A DNA stretch of 64,000 nt from Iris pallida (lineage: Eukaryota > Streptophyta > Magnoliopsida > Asparagales > Iridaceae), in the NCBI GenBank assembly GCA_029216955.1, contig JANAVB010006997.1:181838-245837 (forward strand). Reading direction: 5' to 3'. Shown one piece after another: positions 43,083 through 55,997 of this stretch; the stretch's first letter is position 1; every line of letters begins with the position of its first letter. Made by a program: the position numbers and the translations under genes. The notes under the pieces are model-generated. The model had not been told where the DNA came from, made no database searches, and was given only the letters and a program-made list of their open reading frames with translations.

Positions 43083-44848
43083 TGTGTTTTTCAGGACCCG
43101 ACAACTGGAAAGACTATTGGTAAGGGGCATGTAGCTGGAGACTTGTACCTGTTTGACGCAACTCCTTCTGTTATTTGTGCAAGCATGAAACTTGATCCAG
43201 TCGAGTTACATTGTCGGTTAGGTCATCCGTCGTCTCCAGTTCTCCAGAAAATGTACCCATCTTTAGCTATTCCCTCTTCTTTTCATTGTGAGCCATGTAG
43301 TTTAGCTAAGCATCATCGGGTTTCTTATCCGGTGAGTCCAAATAATCTTGCAACTACTCCTTTTGAGTTGGTGCATTCTGATATATGGGAACCTTGTCCG
43401 ACTGAATCTGTAATGGGTTTTAAGTACTTTGTCACGTTTGTCGATGATTACTCACGTGTCACTTTTATTTATTTAATGAAAAGTCGCGCTGAATTATTTA
43501 ACATCTGGTGTAACTTTCATGCCGAGATAACTACACAATTTGGTCTTCCAATCAAAACCTTTCGGAGTGACAATGATCGTGAGTATTTATCTCGTGATCT
43601 TGATAAACATCTGGCCAGCAACGACATCATCCACCAAACCTCTTGTGTGTACACACCACAACAAAATGGTGTAGCCGAACGCAAGAATCGTCATTTATTG
43701 GAAACAACATGTGCTCTTATGTTTCAAGCACGTACTCCCAAGAGATTTTGGTCGGATGCGGTCCTTACAGCTTGTTATCTTATTAATCGCATGCCGTCGT
43801 CAGTTCTCCATGGTAGCACTCCCTTCTCTAGGCTCTTTCCTGGAAGAGAGCCGTTTCCTCTGCCTTCCCGCATCTTTGGTTGCTTATGCTATGTTCGGGA
43901 TACCCGACCAACCCTTTCTAAATTGGATCCTAAGGCTATACAATGTATTTTTCTTGGGTATCCTAAAGATCAGAAAGGGTATCGGTGTTTCTCTCCTGTC
44001 TTAAAGCGATATTGTTTCACTCGGGATGTTACCTTTGTCGAAATAAAATTTTCTCCGTTCCCCCAATCAACAGGTCCGGCTCCCCTGATCTATCCCGAAG
44101 AAGATTTTTTGTTCTTTCCTCCTCAAACACAACCCCCTGCACGGGTGCCCTCCCTTACCGAGCCAGCCTCCCAGGATGATGGTCCACATACACCGATTCA
44201 GCCATTAACGACATCAACCACAGAATCTTCCTCCTCTGGTTCTACCAGCAGCTTCGGCTCCAGTGAGTTGCCACCATCTGTCCCTCCAGCAGCTCCACCA
44301 ATTCCGCCAGCAGCTCCGACGATTCCGTCTCCAGAACGTCATCGTCGTGCATGTCGAGATCATCCCTTGTATGTTAACAACTACAAAGGACTTACCAGTC
44401 ACACTCAGTCTCTGGTAGCTACTATTGATGGGATTCAGATCCCCAAGACCGATGAGGAGGGTCTCCGACATCCTGGTTGGCGTGCTGCTATGCACGAGGA
44501 GATGAAGGCTCTCCAGGAGAATCATACCTGGAACTTAGTCGATCTACCTCATGGTAAACAGGCAGTCGGCTGCAAATGGGTGTTCACGATTAAGGTAAAA
44601 CTGGATGGCACTCTTGACCGATTGAAAGCTCGTCTGGTGGCCAAAGGTTACTCTCAAACCTATGGTGAGGATTACTTCGAAACTTTTTCTCCTGTAGCCA
44701 AAATAACGTCCGTTCGTGTCCTCATAGCCTTGGTCATTCGCTATGACTGGCCTTTACTTCAACTCGATATAAAGAATGCTTTCCTCCACGGGGATCTTGA
44801 TGAAGAAGTATATGTGATGCAACCTCCCGAGTTCGTTGCAAGGGAGGG
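43083..44848 (+). pseudogene. Copia integrase and N-terminal half of reverse transcriptase
   Basis: One long frame with the GAG-pre-integrase zinc domain ([18 protein letters not shown]), integrase D-D-E ([28 protein letters not shown]), a Pro/Ser-rich linker, then RT ([37 protein letters not shown]). At 44849 it is cut by the gypsy element between FVAREG and KVCRLRKALYGLK. The last residues of the open frame ([13 protein letters not shown]) are gypsy LTR sequence. Confidence 0.95.
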
Positions 44849-47800
44849 TGTCACGCCCCAGAACCAGAATACTGGAGAGCGGGGGGAATGACTCAGCCAG
44901 CTACGTATTACGGGTAGAAGAATACCGTATAATACGATCAATGCTGTCTAACCAGACGAGGGGGTGCATACTACATAAAAGTCTTTCTATGGTCACTTCA
45001 CATCTATTGTCTCAATTATTCAAGCAAGAAACAGTAATAGAGAACATATGAGATAAAGCAATAAGGCGTCCCAAATGTTCAGTCAAAATGTTCTTGATAT
45101 CTGGCTTTACAAAACATAGCCAGATGATGAAGCAAGGTATACACAATTGTTATCAGCTGCAGTCTGACTTAATTACAATTATGTAAAAGTAAGTACAAGA
45201 CAATCCGACTAACATGTCGGTGCCAAACGGCTAAGTATAAAGTAAATAGCAAAACGAGCGGTGAAGTAAGGAACCCACTCGAGTCCTCCTGCGATCATTC
45301 CCCTAGTATTGACCATCTTGGAGGTGGAAGTAAGCTGAGTCCTCGGGAACCGGCTCTAAATCTGGCCATGCAAAACCAGAGAGGTTAGACCTCTAATAGC
45401 AAGTACCACAAGGAAGGACGATATGAAGGATTAAACCAGTAAGTAAGAGAATATAATAATAGATCTCTGCTTTCCACTAGGATTCACATAACATCACGAC
45501 ACTTCGAACCAACCTCCCAACCAAACAAGGACAGAAGTTGGCCCGTCATGTCCTGACACTCTGATCATCTCAGTTAGGCAACAGAGTAGGTACAGTACAC
45601 AAACAAATCATCTTGAACGGCCAATCAACTCCTACGGCTTGCTATTGTGAGTCCCAAGTTATCCTGGAATTATGCAATAAAGATTCCTCAGTTCTTACTA
45701 TGCGCAAGCAAGGCTAGTCTATCCAGTTAATCAATTGCGCCAATCATGAATTAGACGAGTCCCAGCGGGACGCCCGTCATCAATATACAATATACAATAA
45801 TAATATAAGCAGATACCGCTCCCTGCCCGTGTGGCAGGTTTGCAGTATCTGTGGGGACCAACCGGCCTGTCGGGCACCACTAGTCCCAAGAGGGCTGCCA
45901 TGTAAGAACTCGAGAATCCATTCTCTCCATGCAATCATTATTTTATTTAACTTAATAGTCTCTACGTTGAGTGAAATCTCATGCCGTAGATCATGGTCAT
46001 TCAAATGAGTACTTTCGTACGGGGTACGATATGCACAACTCTACAACGATACCAGTGCGGTTAGGTTGCAGGTCTTACATAGCGTAATGCAACAATCCAA
46101 ACTAACCACGGAATAATCATGCCTTGACCATAAAGTACACATGCTTCTTTTGTAAAATAAATAAATAAATAAATAGTTTGAAGCCTGCATGTGCCTGTAT
46201 GTCAATATTCGGGATCAGCCAGTCGATTACAATAGTTCATAACATGAACGTGTCTCATTCATTCAATTCAATAAGACGACTAGCCAGTCTCTTAGTTCCA
46301 ACTAGGAACGCATGATCAATTTTAGTCAAGATATCCATCGTCATCAATGGTGACAAGGCATGAAAGTCATTTAGTATTAAATGGGGTTGAGTCTATAACT
46401 CTCAGGGTCAAGTTCCAGTCTTACTGGGTATCCATAAACCAATCAAGACATAGGGCACGTTCTACACGACCATATATATTAAAAATATTAACATGCTGAG
46501 ATTATCGAGTTCATAAAAAGGCGTAAGGATATAATAGGAGAATTAACATGCCAACATTAAATGAATAAATTATAGAACAAAATAGAAACACCCAGATCAG
46601 GAAGTCACGCCAACAAGTCTATGCTAAGGTCAACAAGTCACGCCAACAAGTCTATGCTAAGGCCAACAAGTCACGCCAAGCTTAGCATGAAGGAGTGAGC
46701 GTATAAACAACGTGAGCGTGAAAAGTGGTTCACGCTGGAACGCACAGCGTGAGCGTATGAGCGTAAAAAAGCGTGATAAGAAATCTACGCACACATAGCG
46801 TGAAGGGTAAAAAGTAACTCACGCACGCACAGCGTGAGCGTGAGAAGAAATTCACGCACGCACAGCGCGAGCGTGATAAGAAATTCACGCACGCACAGCG
46901 TGAGCGTGATAAGAAATTCACGCACGCACGCAAAGACGTGTGCGTAACTCAAATGTCACGCACGCATGTAAAGACGTGAGCGTGACTAAAAATTCACGCT
47001 AACACGTAAAGACGTGTGCGTGACTAAAATTCACGCTAACACGTAAAGACGTGTGCGTGACTAAAATTCACGCTGGCACGTAAGAACGTGAGCGTGACTC
47101 AAAATTCACGCTAACACGTAAAGACGTGTGCGTGACTAAAAATTCACGCTGGCACGTAAGAACGTGAGCGTGACTAAATCTCTCCGAACTCCAACTTTAT
47201 GGAACCTTCGTCCCAAGCCAGAAATGAGGTTCCCATGGTTCAGAATGGTGTGGTATGAGAAGCTCTGCCACATGAAACTATCCATTTTCGAAAACACGCC
47301 AATTTAAAGGATAAAAAACCCATGAACCGAGAATACAACAACTTAGATCTAGAAGAAACAAGCCAAAGAAATCAAAAATGCTAAGTACTAAACTCTCTTG
47401 GAATCACACGAGGAAGACAAATGAACCATAAAAATGGGTGAAGGAGAAGCAAGATGTACTTGTCTTCTCCTGGTAGGTGGAGAGTGATGAGAGGAAGAAG
47501 AAGAAGTAATGGTGAAGAATGAGTGTTATGAAGAAAGAGAAGGAGATGGGGTCTTTAAATATGGAAGGGGTGGTAGGTGGGGGTTCGGTTCATGTGAACC
47601 ACCGTGAACCCGAGAAAAACCATCCTTAGGCCAAACCTAAAATAAGACTAAAGCAGAAAATAACAGCAGGAAATAAAATATAGAAATAAAATGCAGAAAT
47701 AAAATTGCAGGAAATTAATTAACATGAAAATTAAAGAGCAGATAATTAATTAACATGAAATTATAGGAATTTAAATACAGGATAATACATGATAAATATT

Positions 47801-47861
47801 AAATAAATATATATGAGTTGTACATGTATAAAAATACGCATTCTGTGAACAGGGAGTGACA
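44849..47861 (-). mobile_element. Left LTR (3' LTR) of the inserted gypsy element, 3013 bp
   Basis: TGTCACGCCCCAG to GGGAGTGACA. It contains a clustered GTGAGCGTGA / TCACGCACGC repeat at 46680-47175 and a short AAATAAAT run (46155-46174). On its right (47862 on) lies the polypurine region, minus-strand GGAATATTTCTAAGGTGGGT. Confidence 0.95.
46680..47175. repeat. GC-rich hairpin-forming repeats (TCACGC/GCGTGA) in the left LTR
   Basis: Two related unit types occur in tandem: TTCACGCACGCACAGCGTGA with GCGTGATAAGAAA, then ATTCACGCTAACACGTAAAG with ACGTGTGCGTGACTAAA. Each contains inverted words that can form a stem. A matching array is in the right LTR at about 54885-55375. Confidence 0.9.
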
Positions 47862-48029
47862 TCTCTACCCACCTTAGAAATATTCCGTCCTCGGAATTTC
47901 AATTCCAAGCAGGTAGAAATATCGGTGCTAAACTAAATACAAGCAATTCTAGTGAGCAAGCAATCATTTTACCATATCAAAAGCAAGTACTATATATGTA
48001 AATTCATCAATCTACGATATCACGCAGCT

Positions 48030-49136
48030 CTACCCATAAGGTGATAAGCATGAAGAATCAGGACAATCAAGGTATACAGAAAGAGATATACCTTGTGAGT
48101 CAAACAGGTGTGGATACCGTGATTGGATATCATCCCCACGTTCCCACGTTGACTCTCCCAAGGAGTGATGACCCCAAGCAACACGGACAAGACTAATTGT
48201 TCGGTTCTTAAGTATCTTCTCTCTTCGGTCCAAAATGGACACAGGCTGTTCCTCGTAAGACAGGTTGGTACCAACAACCAGCTCAGAATGATCGAGGATA
48301 TGGCTTGGGTCCGATACATACCTACGTAACTGAGATACATGAAATACGTCATGCACCTCTCGTAACGAAGGTGGGAGGGATAAACGATAAGCAACATCGC
48401 CTATCCTATCAAGAATAACAAATGGGCCCACGTACCGCGGACTCAATTTCCCGTGAACGCCAAATCTAATGACCCCACGAGTAGGTGAGATCCGCAAGAA
48501 TACGTGGTCCCCAATAGAGAACTCTAACGGCCTACGATGCTGGTCCGCCCAATGACGATGCCGATCCTGCGCAACTCGAAGTCGCTCTCTAATTCCCTTA
48601 ACCACTTCAACCGTCTGAACAATCATTTCCGGGCCTAGCATCTTCCTCTCCCCGATATCATCCCATGCAAGCGGTGACCTGCACTTCTTACCATATAGTG
48701 CTTCGAATGGCGCCATCTGGATACTGGCTTGATAACTATTGTTGTACGAGAACTCGACTAAGTGCAGGTGACTCTCCCAAGACCCTCCAAAATCTAGAGT
48801 GCAAGCTTGTAACATATCTTCTAAAGTCTGAATCGTTCTTTCTGATTGCCCATCCGTCTGCGGATGGTAAGCCGTGCTAAATCTTAACTTGGTACCCAGA
48901 CTATGATGTAAGCTCTTCCAGAAATGTGATGTAAAGCGGGTATCTCGGTCCGACACAATACTGACAGGGACTCCATGCTGCCTGACTATCTGTTGCATAT
49001 ATAACTCTGCCAACTTTTCTGTAGATTGCCCTACTCTGAAAGGAAGAAAGTGTGCTACCTTTGTAAGTCGGTCCACTATTACCCAAATAGCGTCCTTACC
49101 ACTTGGTGATCTCGGTAAACCGGTCACAAAGTCCAT
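48030..49136 (-). pseudogene. Gypsy integrase core, GPY/F and chromodomain
   Basis: 368 codons from [15 protein letters not shown]: the catalytic Asp of MDFVTG, the second in [12 protein letters not shown], the Glu in [16 protein letters not shown] ([20 protein letters not shown]); chromodomain end [20 protein letters not shown]. Compared with the other family it has about 20 extra C-terminal residues ([16 protein letters not shown]). It is separated from the upstream frame by an opal codon at 49155-49157 in PEWKWEHI. Confidence 0.94.
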
Positions 49137-49154
49137 TTTAATATGCTCCCATTT

Positions 49155-51428
49155 TCATTCCGGGATAGGAAGCGGTTGCAATAATCCAGCTGGCCTCTGC
49201 TGTTCTGCCTTCACTTGCTGACATACCAAGCAACGGGAAACAAATCTAGCTATCTCCCTCTTCATCCCGTTCCACCAGAAATGCTGCTTGATATCTTGGT
49301 ACATCTTGGTCCCTCCAGGGTGAATAGAATACTGAGAACTGTGAGCTTCTGCCATAACCTCCTGTCTGATATCTCCACTAGGCACACATAGACGCGATCC
49401 AAACCTAAGTGTACCATCTTCATGAATTCTCATCTCCTTCCTGAGTCCTGACTCACATTCTGCCCTAAGCTTCTGAATCCTTGGGTCCTGTGCCTGAGCT
49501 GCCTTGATCCTGCCTACCAAGTCGGATTGAACTTGCAGACTTGTTAGAACTCCTACATCACTAGGAAGTATAACTTCAATGCCCATCTCATGAAGGTCTT
49601 CTAAGATATGCCTCTGTGTTGTCAACATAAATGCGCCGCCTCTTCTGCTAAGAGCGTCTGCTACCACATTAGCCTTGCCTGGATGATACTGAAGCTCCAC
49701 GTCATAATCCTTGATCAACTCCAGCCATCTTCTCTGCCTCATGTTTAGTTCCTTCTGAGTAAAGATGTACTTCAGACTTTTATGGTCTGTGTACATGTTC
49801 ACTCGGTCACCATATAAGTAATGCCTCCATAGCTTCAAAGCAAACACTACTGCCGCTAATTCCAAATCATGAGTTGGGTAATTCTTCTCGTGGTCCCGAA
49901 GCTGTCTAGATGCGTACGCTATCACCTTCCCATGCTGCATAAGGACACATCCAAGTCCTTTACCTGACGCATCACAATATACTGTAAAACCTCCGGGTCC
50001 AACTGGTAATGTAAGAATAGGTGCTGATATCAACTTCTGCTTCAAAGTCTCAAAGGATGCCTGACATTCTGCCGACCAAACAAATGGCACATCCTTCCGG
50101 GTCAAGCGGGTCATGGGTGCTGAAAGCCTTGCAAAGTCTGACACAAACCTTCTGTAATATCCTGCCAATCCCAAGAAGCTCCGCACATCTGCCACGGTCT
50201 TGGGTACTGGCCAACTTTCTACTGCTTCTATCTTCTTGGGGTCTACTGCTACTCCAGCTCCTGATATGATGTGACCCAAAAATGAAATGTGATCCGACCA
50301 AAACTCACACTTGCTGAGCTTGGCATACAACTGGTTCTCTCTCAGAACCTGTAACACTTTTCTGAGGTGGTCTTCATGCTCCTCTTCACTGGCAGAATAT
50401 ACGAGAATGTCGTCAAGAAACACAACGACAAACTGGTCTAAGTATGGCATAAAGATGCGATTCATCAAATCCATGAATATTGCTGGAGCATTGGTCAAAC
50501 CAAACGGCATTACTAAGAATTCATAATGCCCATACTTCGACCTGAATGCTGTCTTGGAAATATCTTCCTTCCGAACCCTCACTTGATGATACCCTGAACG
50601 AAGATCTATCTTGGAGAAAACTCTAGCTTTGCTCAACTGATCAAATAAGTCGTCGATCCTGGGTAGTGGGTACTTGTTCTTCACTGTTGCCGCGTTAAGC
50701 TTCCTGTAGTCAATGCACAATCTGGATGACCCATCCTTCTTTCCCACAAGTACCACTGGTGCTGCCCATGGTGACAAGCTAGCTTGGATGAACTTCTTCT
50801 CCTTCAGTTCCTCTATGTGCTCATATACCTTGGCCTGCTCTGAATCCGCCATTCTGTAAACTCGATCTGATATCGGTTTAGTCCCTGGTGCCAATTCTAT
50901 ACTGAACTCAATATCTCTAACCGGTGGTAGACCTGGAAGTTCTTCGGGAAATACGTCCAGAAACTCTTCAACTACCTTCGGAATCTGAACTTCTTCCATT
51001 GCCGTTATTACTCCCTGCTCTTGTTGAGTTGCCTCTGATCTGACTAAGGTGAATCTCTTCATGCCTGGAATATCAAAAGATACACTCCCTCTACGACAAT
51101 CTATTGTCGCATGACTGTCTTTCAGCCAGTCCATGCCTAAGATAATGTCGAAATTTCCAACAGGAAATTCTATCAACCGGGCGGGTAAAGAATGCCCGCA
51201 AACTACAATGCTACATGCTAAAATAACTCTACTAACTCCTACGAGCCCATTACCAGAGAGTATATTCAACCTCCCTGGCAATGCCTCGAACTCCATTCCT
51301 AGTCGTGTCGCAAATTGTGCAGATATAAATAAATGAGATGCTCCCGAATCAAACAATGCTACTGCGGAATATGAGGCGACGAGAATGTTACCTGCCACAA
51401 CATCTCCCAATGCCAATGCCTCTTCCAA
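49155..51428 (-). pseudogene. Gypsy protease, RT, RNase H and integrase zinc domain
   Basis: 757 codons uninterrupted: protease [15 protein letters not shown] ([30 protein letters not shown], catalytic [20 protein letters not shown] motif), RNase H ([44 protein letters not shown]), and the HHCC zinc domain ([11 protein letters not shown] ... [10 protein letters not shown]). The end is a TGA replacing the first Trp codon of PEWKWEHI. The nominal start is the first Met after an amber codon; the natural protein is a gag-pol fusion. Confidence 0.95.
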
Positions 51429-51479
51429 GGACAGAGTGAATGCTTGCCCTCGACCTCCTTGCTGGTTTCCATGCTGCGG

Positions 51480-52809
51480 CTAGCCTGATGTTGTTGCCTG
51501 GCCCCTTCCTTGGTGATGCTGGGGTGGTCTATGCTGGTGTTGCTGCATCGGCGGCCCCTGCTGTCGAAACATCTGAGCCTGCGGCATTAACGGACGCTGT
51601 GCCAACGGCCTTACTGCCACCGCTGGTCCTCGATACTGGCCTGCCCCTGGTGCTGGCAGAGCAAGAAACTGTTGCCCTGGTCCTCCTGACCTCGAATTCA
51701 TGGGACATGTGGTAACCCGATGGTCTGGATTTCCACATATCAGACACTGCCCATTCAATGTCCGACACACATCTCTAGTGTGTCCCATCTTCCCACAATA
51801 AGTGCAGCCCGCCGGGGGTTGCTGGTTCTTCCTCTGCTGCTGTTGCTGCCTGGGTGGTGCTGGTCCTCGTATCGCCACATCGTGGATACGAATGCCAGTG
51901 GGTGGTGCTGTTGTTCGGGGCGCTGCTCCCCCTCCTCCTTCAATCTGACTGTGGGATCTCTTCTGACCCCCAGTCCTTGCCGCAAGCCTCTGAATGGTGA
52001 TCTCATGCCTTCGAGTTGCCGTCAATACTTCGTCAAAAGTTTGGTAATTGTGCCCCTCTATCAATTGCAAGTGCTCAAGATGAAACCCTTGCTGAAACCT
52101 CATAGCCCTCTGGCTCTCTGTTGCTACCATCTCTGGGGCGAATCTACTCAATCTGCAGAACTCCGCTGCATAAGCATCTACAGTCTTGCCGGCCTGCCTG
52201 AGGTTGATAAACTTCTGTTGCAGCTCAAACCGTGCCACAACTCCATAGTACTTGGTCTTGAATCTTGCAGTAAAATCGTCCCAAGCAACAGGACGTCTGA
52301 TGCCCACTTTCCTCTGATTCCCACCAATCACGTGCGAGATCCTGAAGTAACAACTTCACTAGATCCACACGTTCTTCTGCCGGTACCTTAGCTGCTGTCA
52401 GAATAGCCTCAATATCCTTAAGCCATGCATCTGCTGAGATGGCATCCTCCGTGCCCTCGAAACGGCGGGGGTTGTACTTGCAAAACCTGGCTGATGCTCC
52501 TGAATCAGTCCTCACTCCTCTTTCCAAAGCCGTCTGCAATCCTTGGTTGAGCAACACATTCTGCTCTTGTAGCTGAGTGTGCATGCGCTGCTGGGCCAAC
52601 ATCTGATGTTGCTGAGTAGCCATCATTCCTCTCATGATCTCCAGAAGGGCTGGTGTGTCCACTTCCACAGGGGTAGGTGGAACTATGGGTGGTGTTGGAA
52701 CTTCCGGATACTGCGGTTCAGCTGCTGGTTCTACTATCACTTCTTCTTGGATAGTCTCCTGGGGTGAGACTGGCCCTTGTTGCTGACCAACCTGGTCATG
52801 TTGCCCATG
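51480..52809 (-). pseudogene. Gypsy gag with one frameshift
   Basis: The N-terminal frame (52809 to about 52300) has a Pro/Gln-rich segment, the coiled MRGMMATQQHQMLAQQRMHT region and AISADAWLKDIEAILTAAKV...LARDWWES. A frameshift just after this switches to the second frame (WDDFTARFKTKYYGVVARFE, FCRLSRFAPEMVATESQR), with two CCHC knuckles (CTYCGKMGHTRDVC and CLICGNPDHRVTTC). It ends at an amber (51480-51482) 20-25 codons before the protease. Confidence 0.92.
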
Positions 52810-53017
52810 TTACCCTTGTTGTTGCTGTCCAGCTCTGACCAATGCGGACGAAGTGCCCCTAAGAAAAGGGACAAGAGAACAATCAAACGATCAGACAGGG
52901 AAGATCAATGAAGTCAAAGGATACCGGAATGTCAAGCAAGGGTTGAGAACAACGAATCATGAGATCAAGGGGGGACACGTGTGATTGAGACATCCTATAA
53001 ATCAAAAATACCCCACA

Positions 53018-53056
53018 AGTCTGAAATCAGACCTGTATGGGCCACCACTAAAACCT
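53018..53056 (-). other. Leader / primer-site region of the inserted gypsy
   Basis: The minus strand after the LTR end TGACA reads AGGTTTTAGTGGTGGCCC and ATACAGGTC. It corresponds base for base, with few changes, to the leader in the array at 12818-25277. The tRNA primer is not recognised. Confidence 0.6.
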
Positions 53057-55992
53057 TGTCACGCCCCAGAACCAGAATACTGGAGAGCGGGGGAATGACT
53101 CAGCCAGCTACGTATTACGGGTAGAAGAATACCGTATAATACGATCAATGCTGTCTAACCAGACGAGGGGGTGCATACTACATAAAAGTCTTTCTATGGT
53201 CACTTCACATCTATTGTCTCAATTATTCAAGCAAGAAACAGTAATAGAGAACATATGAGATAAAGCAGTAAGGCGTCCCAAATGCTCAGTCAAAATGTTC
53301 TTGATATCTGGCTTTACAAAACATAGCCAGATGATGAAGCAAGGTATACACAATTGTTATCAGCTGCAGTCTGACTTAATTACAATTATGTAAAAGTAAG
53401 TACAAGACAATCCGACTAACATGTCGGTGCCAAACAGGCTAAGTATAAAGTAAATAGCAAAACGAGCGGTGAAGTAAGGAACCCACTCGAGTCCTCCTGC
53501 GATCATTCCCCTAGTATTGACCATCTTGGAGGTGGAAGTAAGCTGAGTCCTCGGAAATCGGCTCTAAATCTGGCCATGCAAAACCAGAGAGGTTAGACCT
53601 CTAATAGCAAGTACCACAAGGAAGGACGATATGAAGGATTAAACCAGTAAGTAAGATAATATAATAATAGATCTCTGCTTTCCACTAGGATTCACATAAC
53701 ATCACGACACTTCGAACCAACCTCCCAACCAAACAAGGACAGAAGTTGGCCCGTCATATCCTGACATTCTGATCATCTCAGTTAGGCAACAGAGTAGGTA
53801 CAGTACACAAACAAATCATCTTGAACGGCCAATCAACTCCTACGGCTTGCTATTGTGAGTCCCAAGTTATCCTGGAATTATGCAATAAAGATTCCTCAGT
53901 TCTTACTATGCGCAAGCAAGGCTAGTCTATCCAGTTAATCAATTGCGCCAATCATGAATTAGACGAGTCCCAGCGGGACGCCCGTCATCAATATACAATA
54001 TATAATAATAATATAAGCAGATACCGCTCCCTGCCCGTGTGGCAGGTTTGCAGTATCTGTGGGGACCACCTGTCGGGCACTACTAGTCCCAAGAGGGCTG
54101 CCATGTAAGAACTCGGAAATCCATTCTCTCCATGCAATCATTATTTTATTTAACTTAATAGTCTCTACGTTGAGTGAAATCCCATGCCGTGGATCATGGT
54201 CATTCAAATGAGTACTTTCGTACGGGGTACGATATGCACAACTCTACAACGATACCAGTGCGGTTAGGTTGCAGGTCTTACATAGCGTAATGCAACAATC
54301 CAAACTAACCACGAATAATCATACCTTGACCATAAAGTACACATGCTTCTTTTGTAAAATAAATAAATAAATAAATAGTTTGAAGCCTGCATGTGCCTGT
54401 ATGTCAATATTCGGGATCAGCCAGTCGATTACAATAGTTCATAACATGAACGTGTCTCATTCATTCAATTCAATAAGACGACTAGCCAGTCTCTTAGTTC
54501 CAACTAGGAACGCATGATCAATTTTAGTCAAGATATCCATCGTCATCAATGGTGACAAGGCATGAAAGTCATTTAGTATTAAATGGGGTTGAGTCTATAA
54601 CTCTCAGGGTCAAGTTCCAGTCTTACTGGGTATCCATAAACCAATCAAGACATAGGGCACGTTCTACACGACCATATATATTAAAAATATTAACATGCTG
54701 AGATTATCGAGTTCATAAAAAGGCGTAAGGATATAATAGGAGAATTATCATGCCAACATTAAATGAATAAATTATATAACAAAATAGAAACACCCAGGTC
54801 AGGAAGTCACGCCAATAAGTCTATGCTAAGGTCAACAAGTCACGCCAACAAGTCTATGCTAAGGCCAACAAGTCACGCCAAGCTTAGCATGAAGGAGTGA
54901 GCGTATAAACAGTGTGAGCGTGAAAAGTGGTTCACGCTGGAACGCACAGCGTGAGCGTATGAGCGTGAAAAAGCGTGATAAGAAATCTACGCACGCATAG
55001 CGTGAAGGGTAAAAAGTAACTCACGCACGCACAGCGTGAGCGTGAGAAGAAATTCACGCACGCACAGCGCGAGCGTGATAAGAAATTCACGCACGCACAG
55101 CGTGAGCGTGATAAGAAATTCACGCACGCACGCAAAGACGTGTGCGTAACTCAAATGTCACACACGCATGTAAAGACGTGAGCGTGACTAAAAATTCACG
55201 CTAACACGTAAAGACGTGTGCGTGACTAAAATTCACGCTAACACGTAAAGACGTGTGCGTGACTAAAATTCACGCTGGCATGTAAGAACGTGAGCGTGAC
55301 TCAAAATTCACGCTAACACGTAAAGACGTGTGCGTGACTAAAAAATTCACGCTGGCACGTAAGAACGTGAGCGTGACTAAATCTCTCCGAACTCCAACTT
55401 TATGGAACCTTCGTCCCAAGCCAGAAATGAGGTTCCCATGGTTCAGAATGGTGTGGATGAGAAGCTCTGCCACATGAAACTATCCATTTTCGAAAACACG
55501 CCAGTTTAAAGGATCAAAAACCCATGAACAACCGAGAATACAACAACTTAGATCTAGAAGAAACAAGCCAAAGAAATCAAAAATGCTAAGTACTAAACTC
55601 TTTTGGAATCACACGAGGAAGACAAATGAACCATAAAAATGGGTGAAGGAGAAACAAGATGTACTTGCCTTATGAAGAGAGAGAAGGAGATGGGGGCTTT
55701 AAATATGGAAGGGGTGGTAGGTGGGGGTTCGGTTCATGTGAACCACCATGAACCCGAGAAAAACCATCCTTAGGTCAAACCTAAAATAAGACTAAAGCAG
55801 AAAATAACAGCAGGAAATAAAATGCAGAAATAAAATTGCAGAAAATTAATTAACATGAAAATTAAAGAGCAGATAATTAATTAACATGAAATTATAGGAA
55901 TTTAAATACAGGATAATACATGATAAATATTAAATAAATATATATGAGTTGTATATGTATAAAAATACGCATTCTAGGAACGGGGAGTGACA
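53057..55992 (-). mobile_element. Right LTR (5' LTR) of the inserted gypsy, 2936 bp
   Basis: Colinear with 44849-47861. A deletion of about 80 bp removes the CTTCTCCTGGTAGGTGGAGA region near 55670. The hairpin-type repeats (54885-55375) have the same unit order. Confidence 0.95.
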
Positions 55993-55997
55993 GAGGG

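Larger units (their letters stand above)
44849..55992 (-). mobile_element. Ty3/gypsy chromovirus (Tekay-type) inserted into the copia RT
   Basis: Minus-strand element of 11,144 bp with LTRs at 44849-47861 and 53057-55992 and an exact 5-bp duplication GAGGG (44844-44848, 55993-55997). Domain order gag, PR, RT, RNase H, integrase, chromodomain. It is related to the array at 12818-25277 in protein and LTR ends but is a distinct subfamily. Stops in gag-PR and RH-IN and a gag frameshift make it defective. LTR identity is very high by eye, apart from an 80-bp deletion in the right copy, so it is a recent insertion. Confidence 0.96.
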
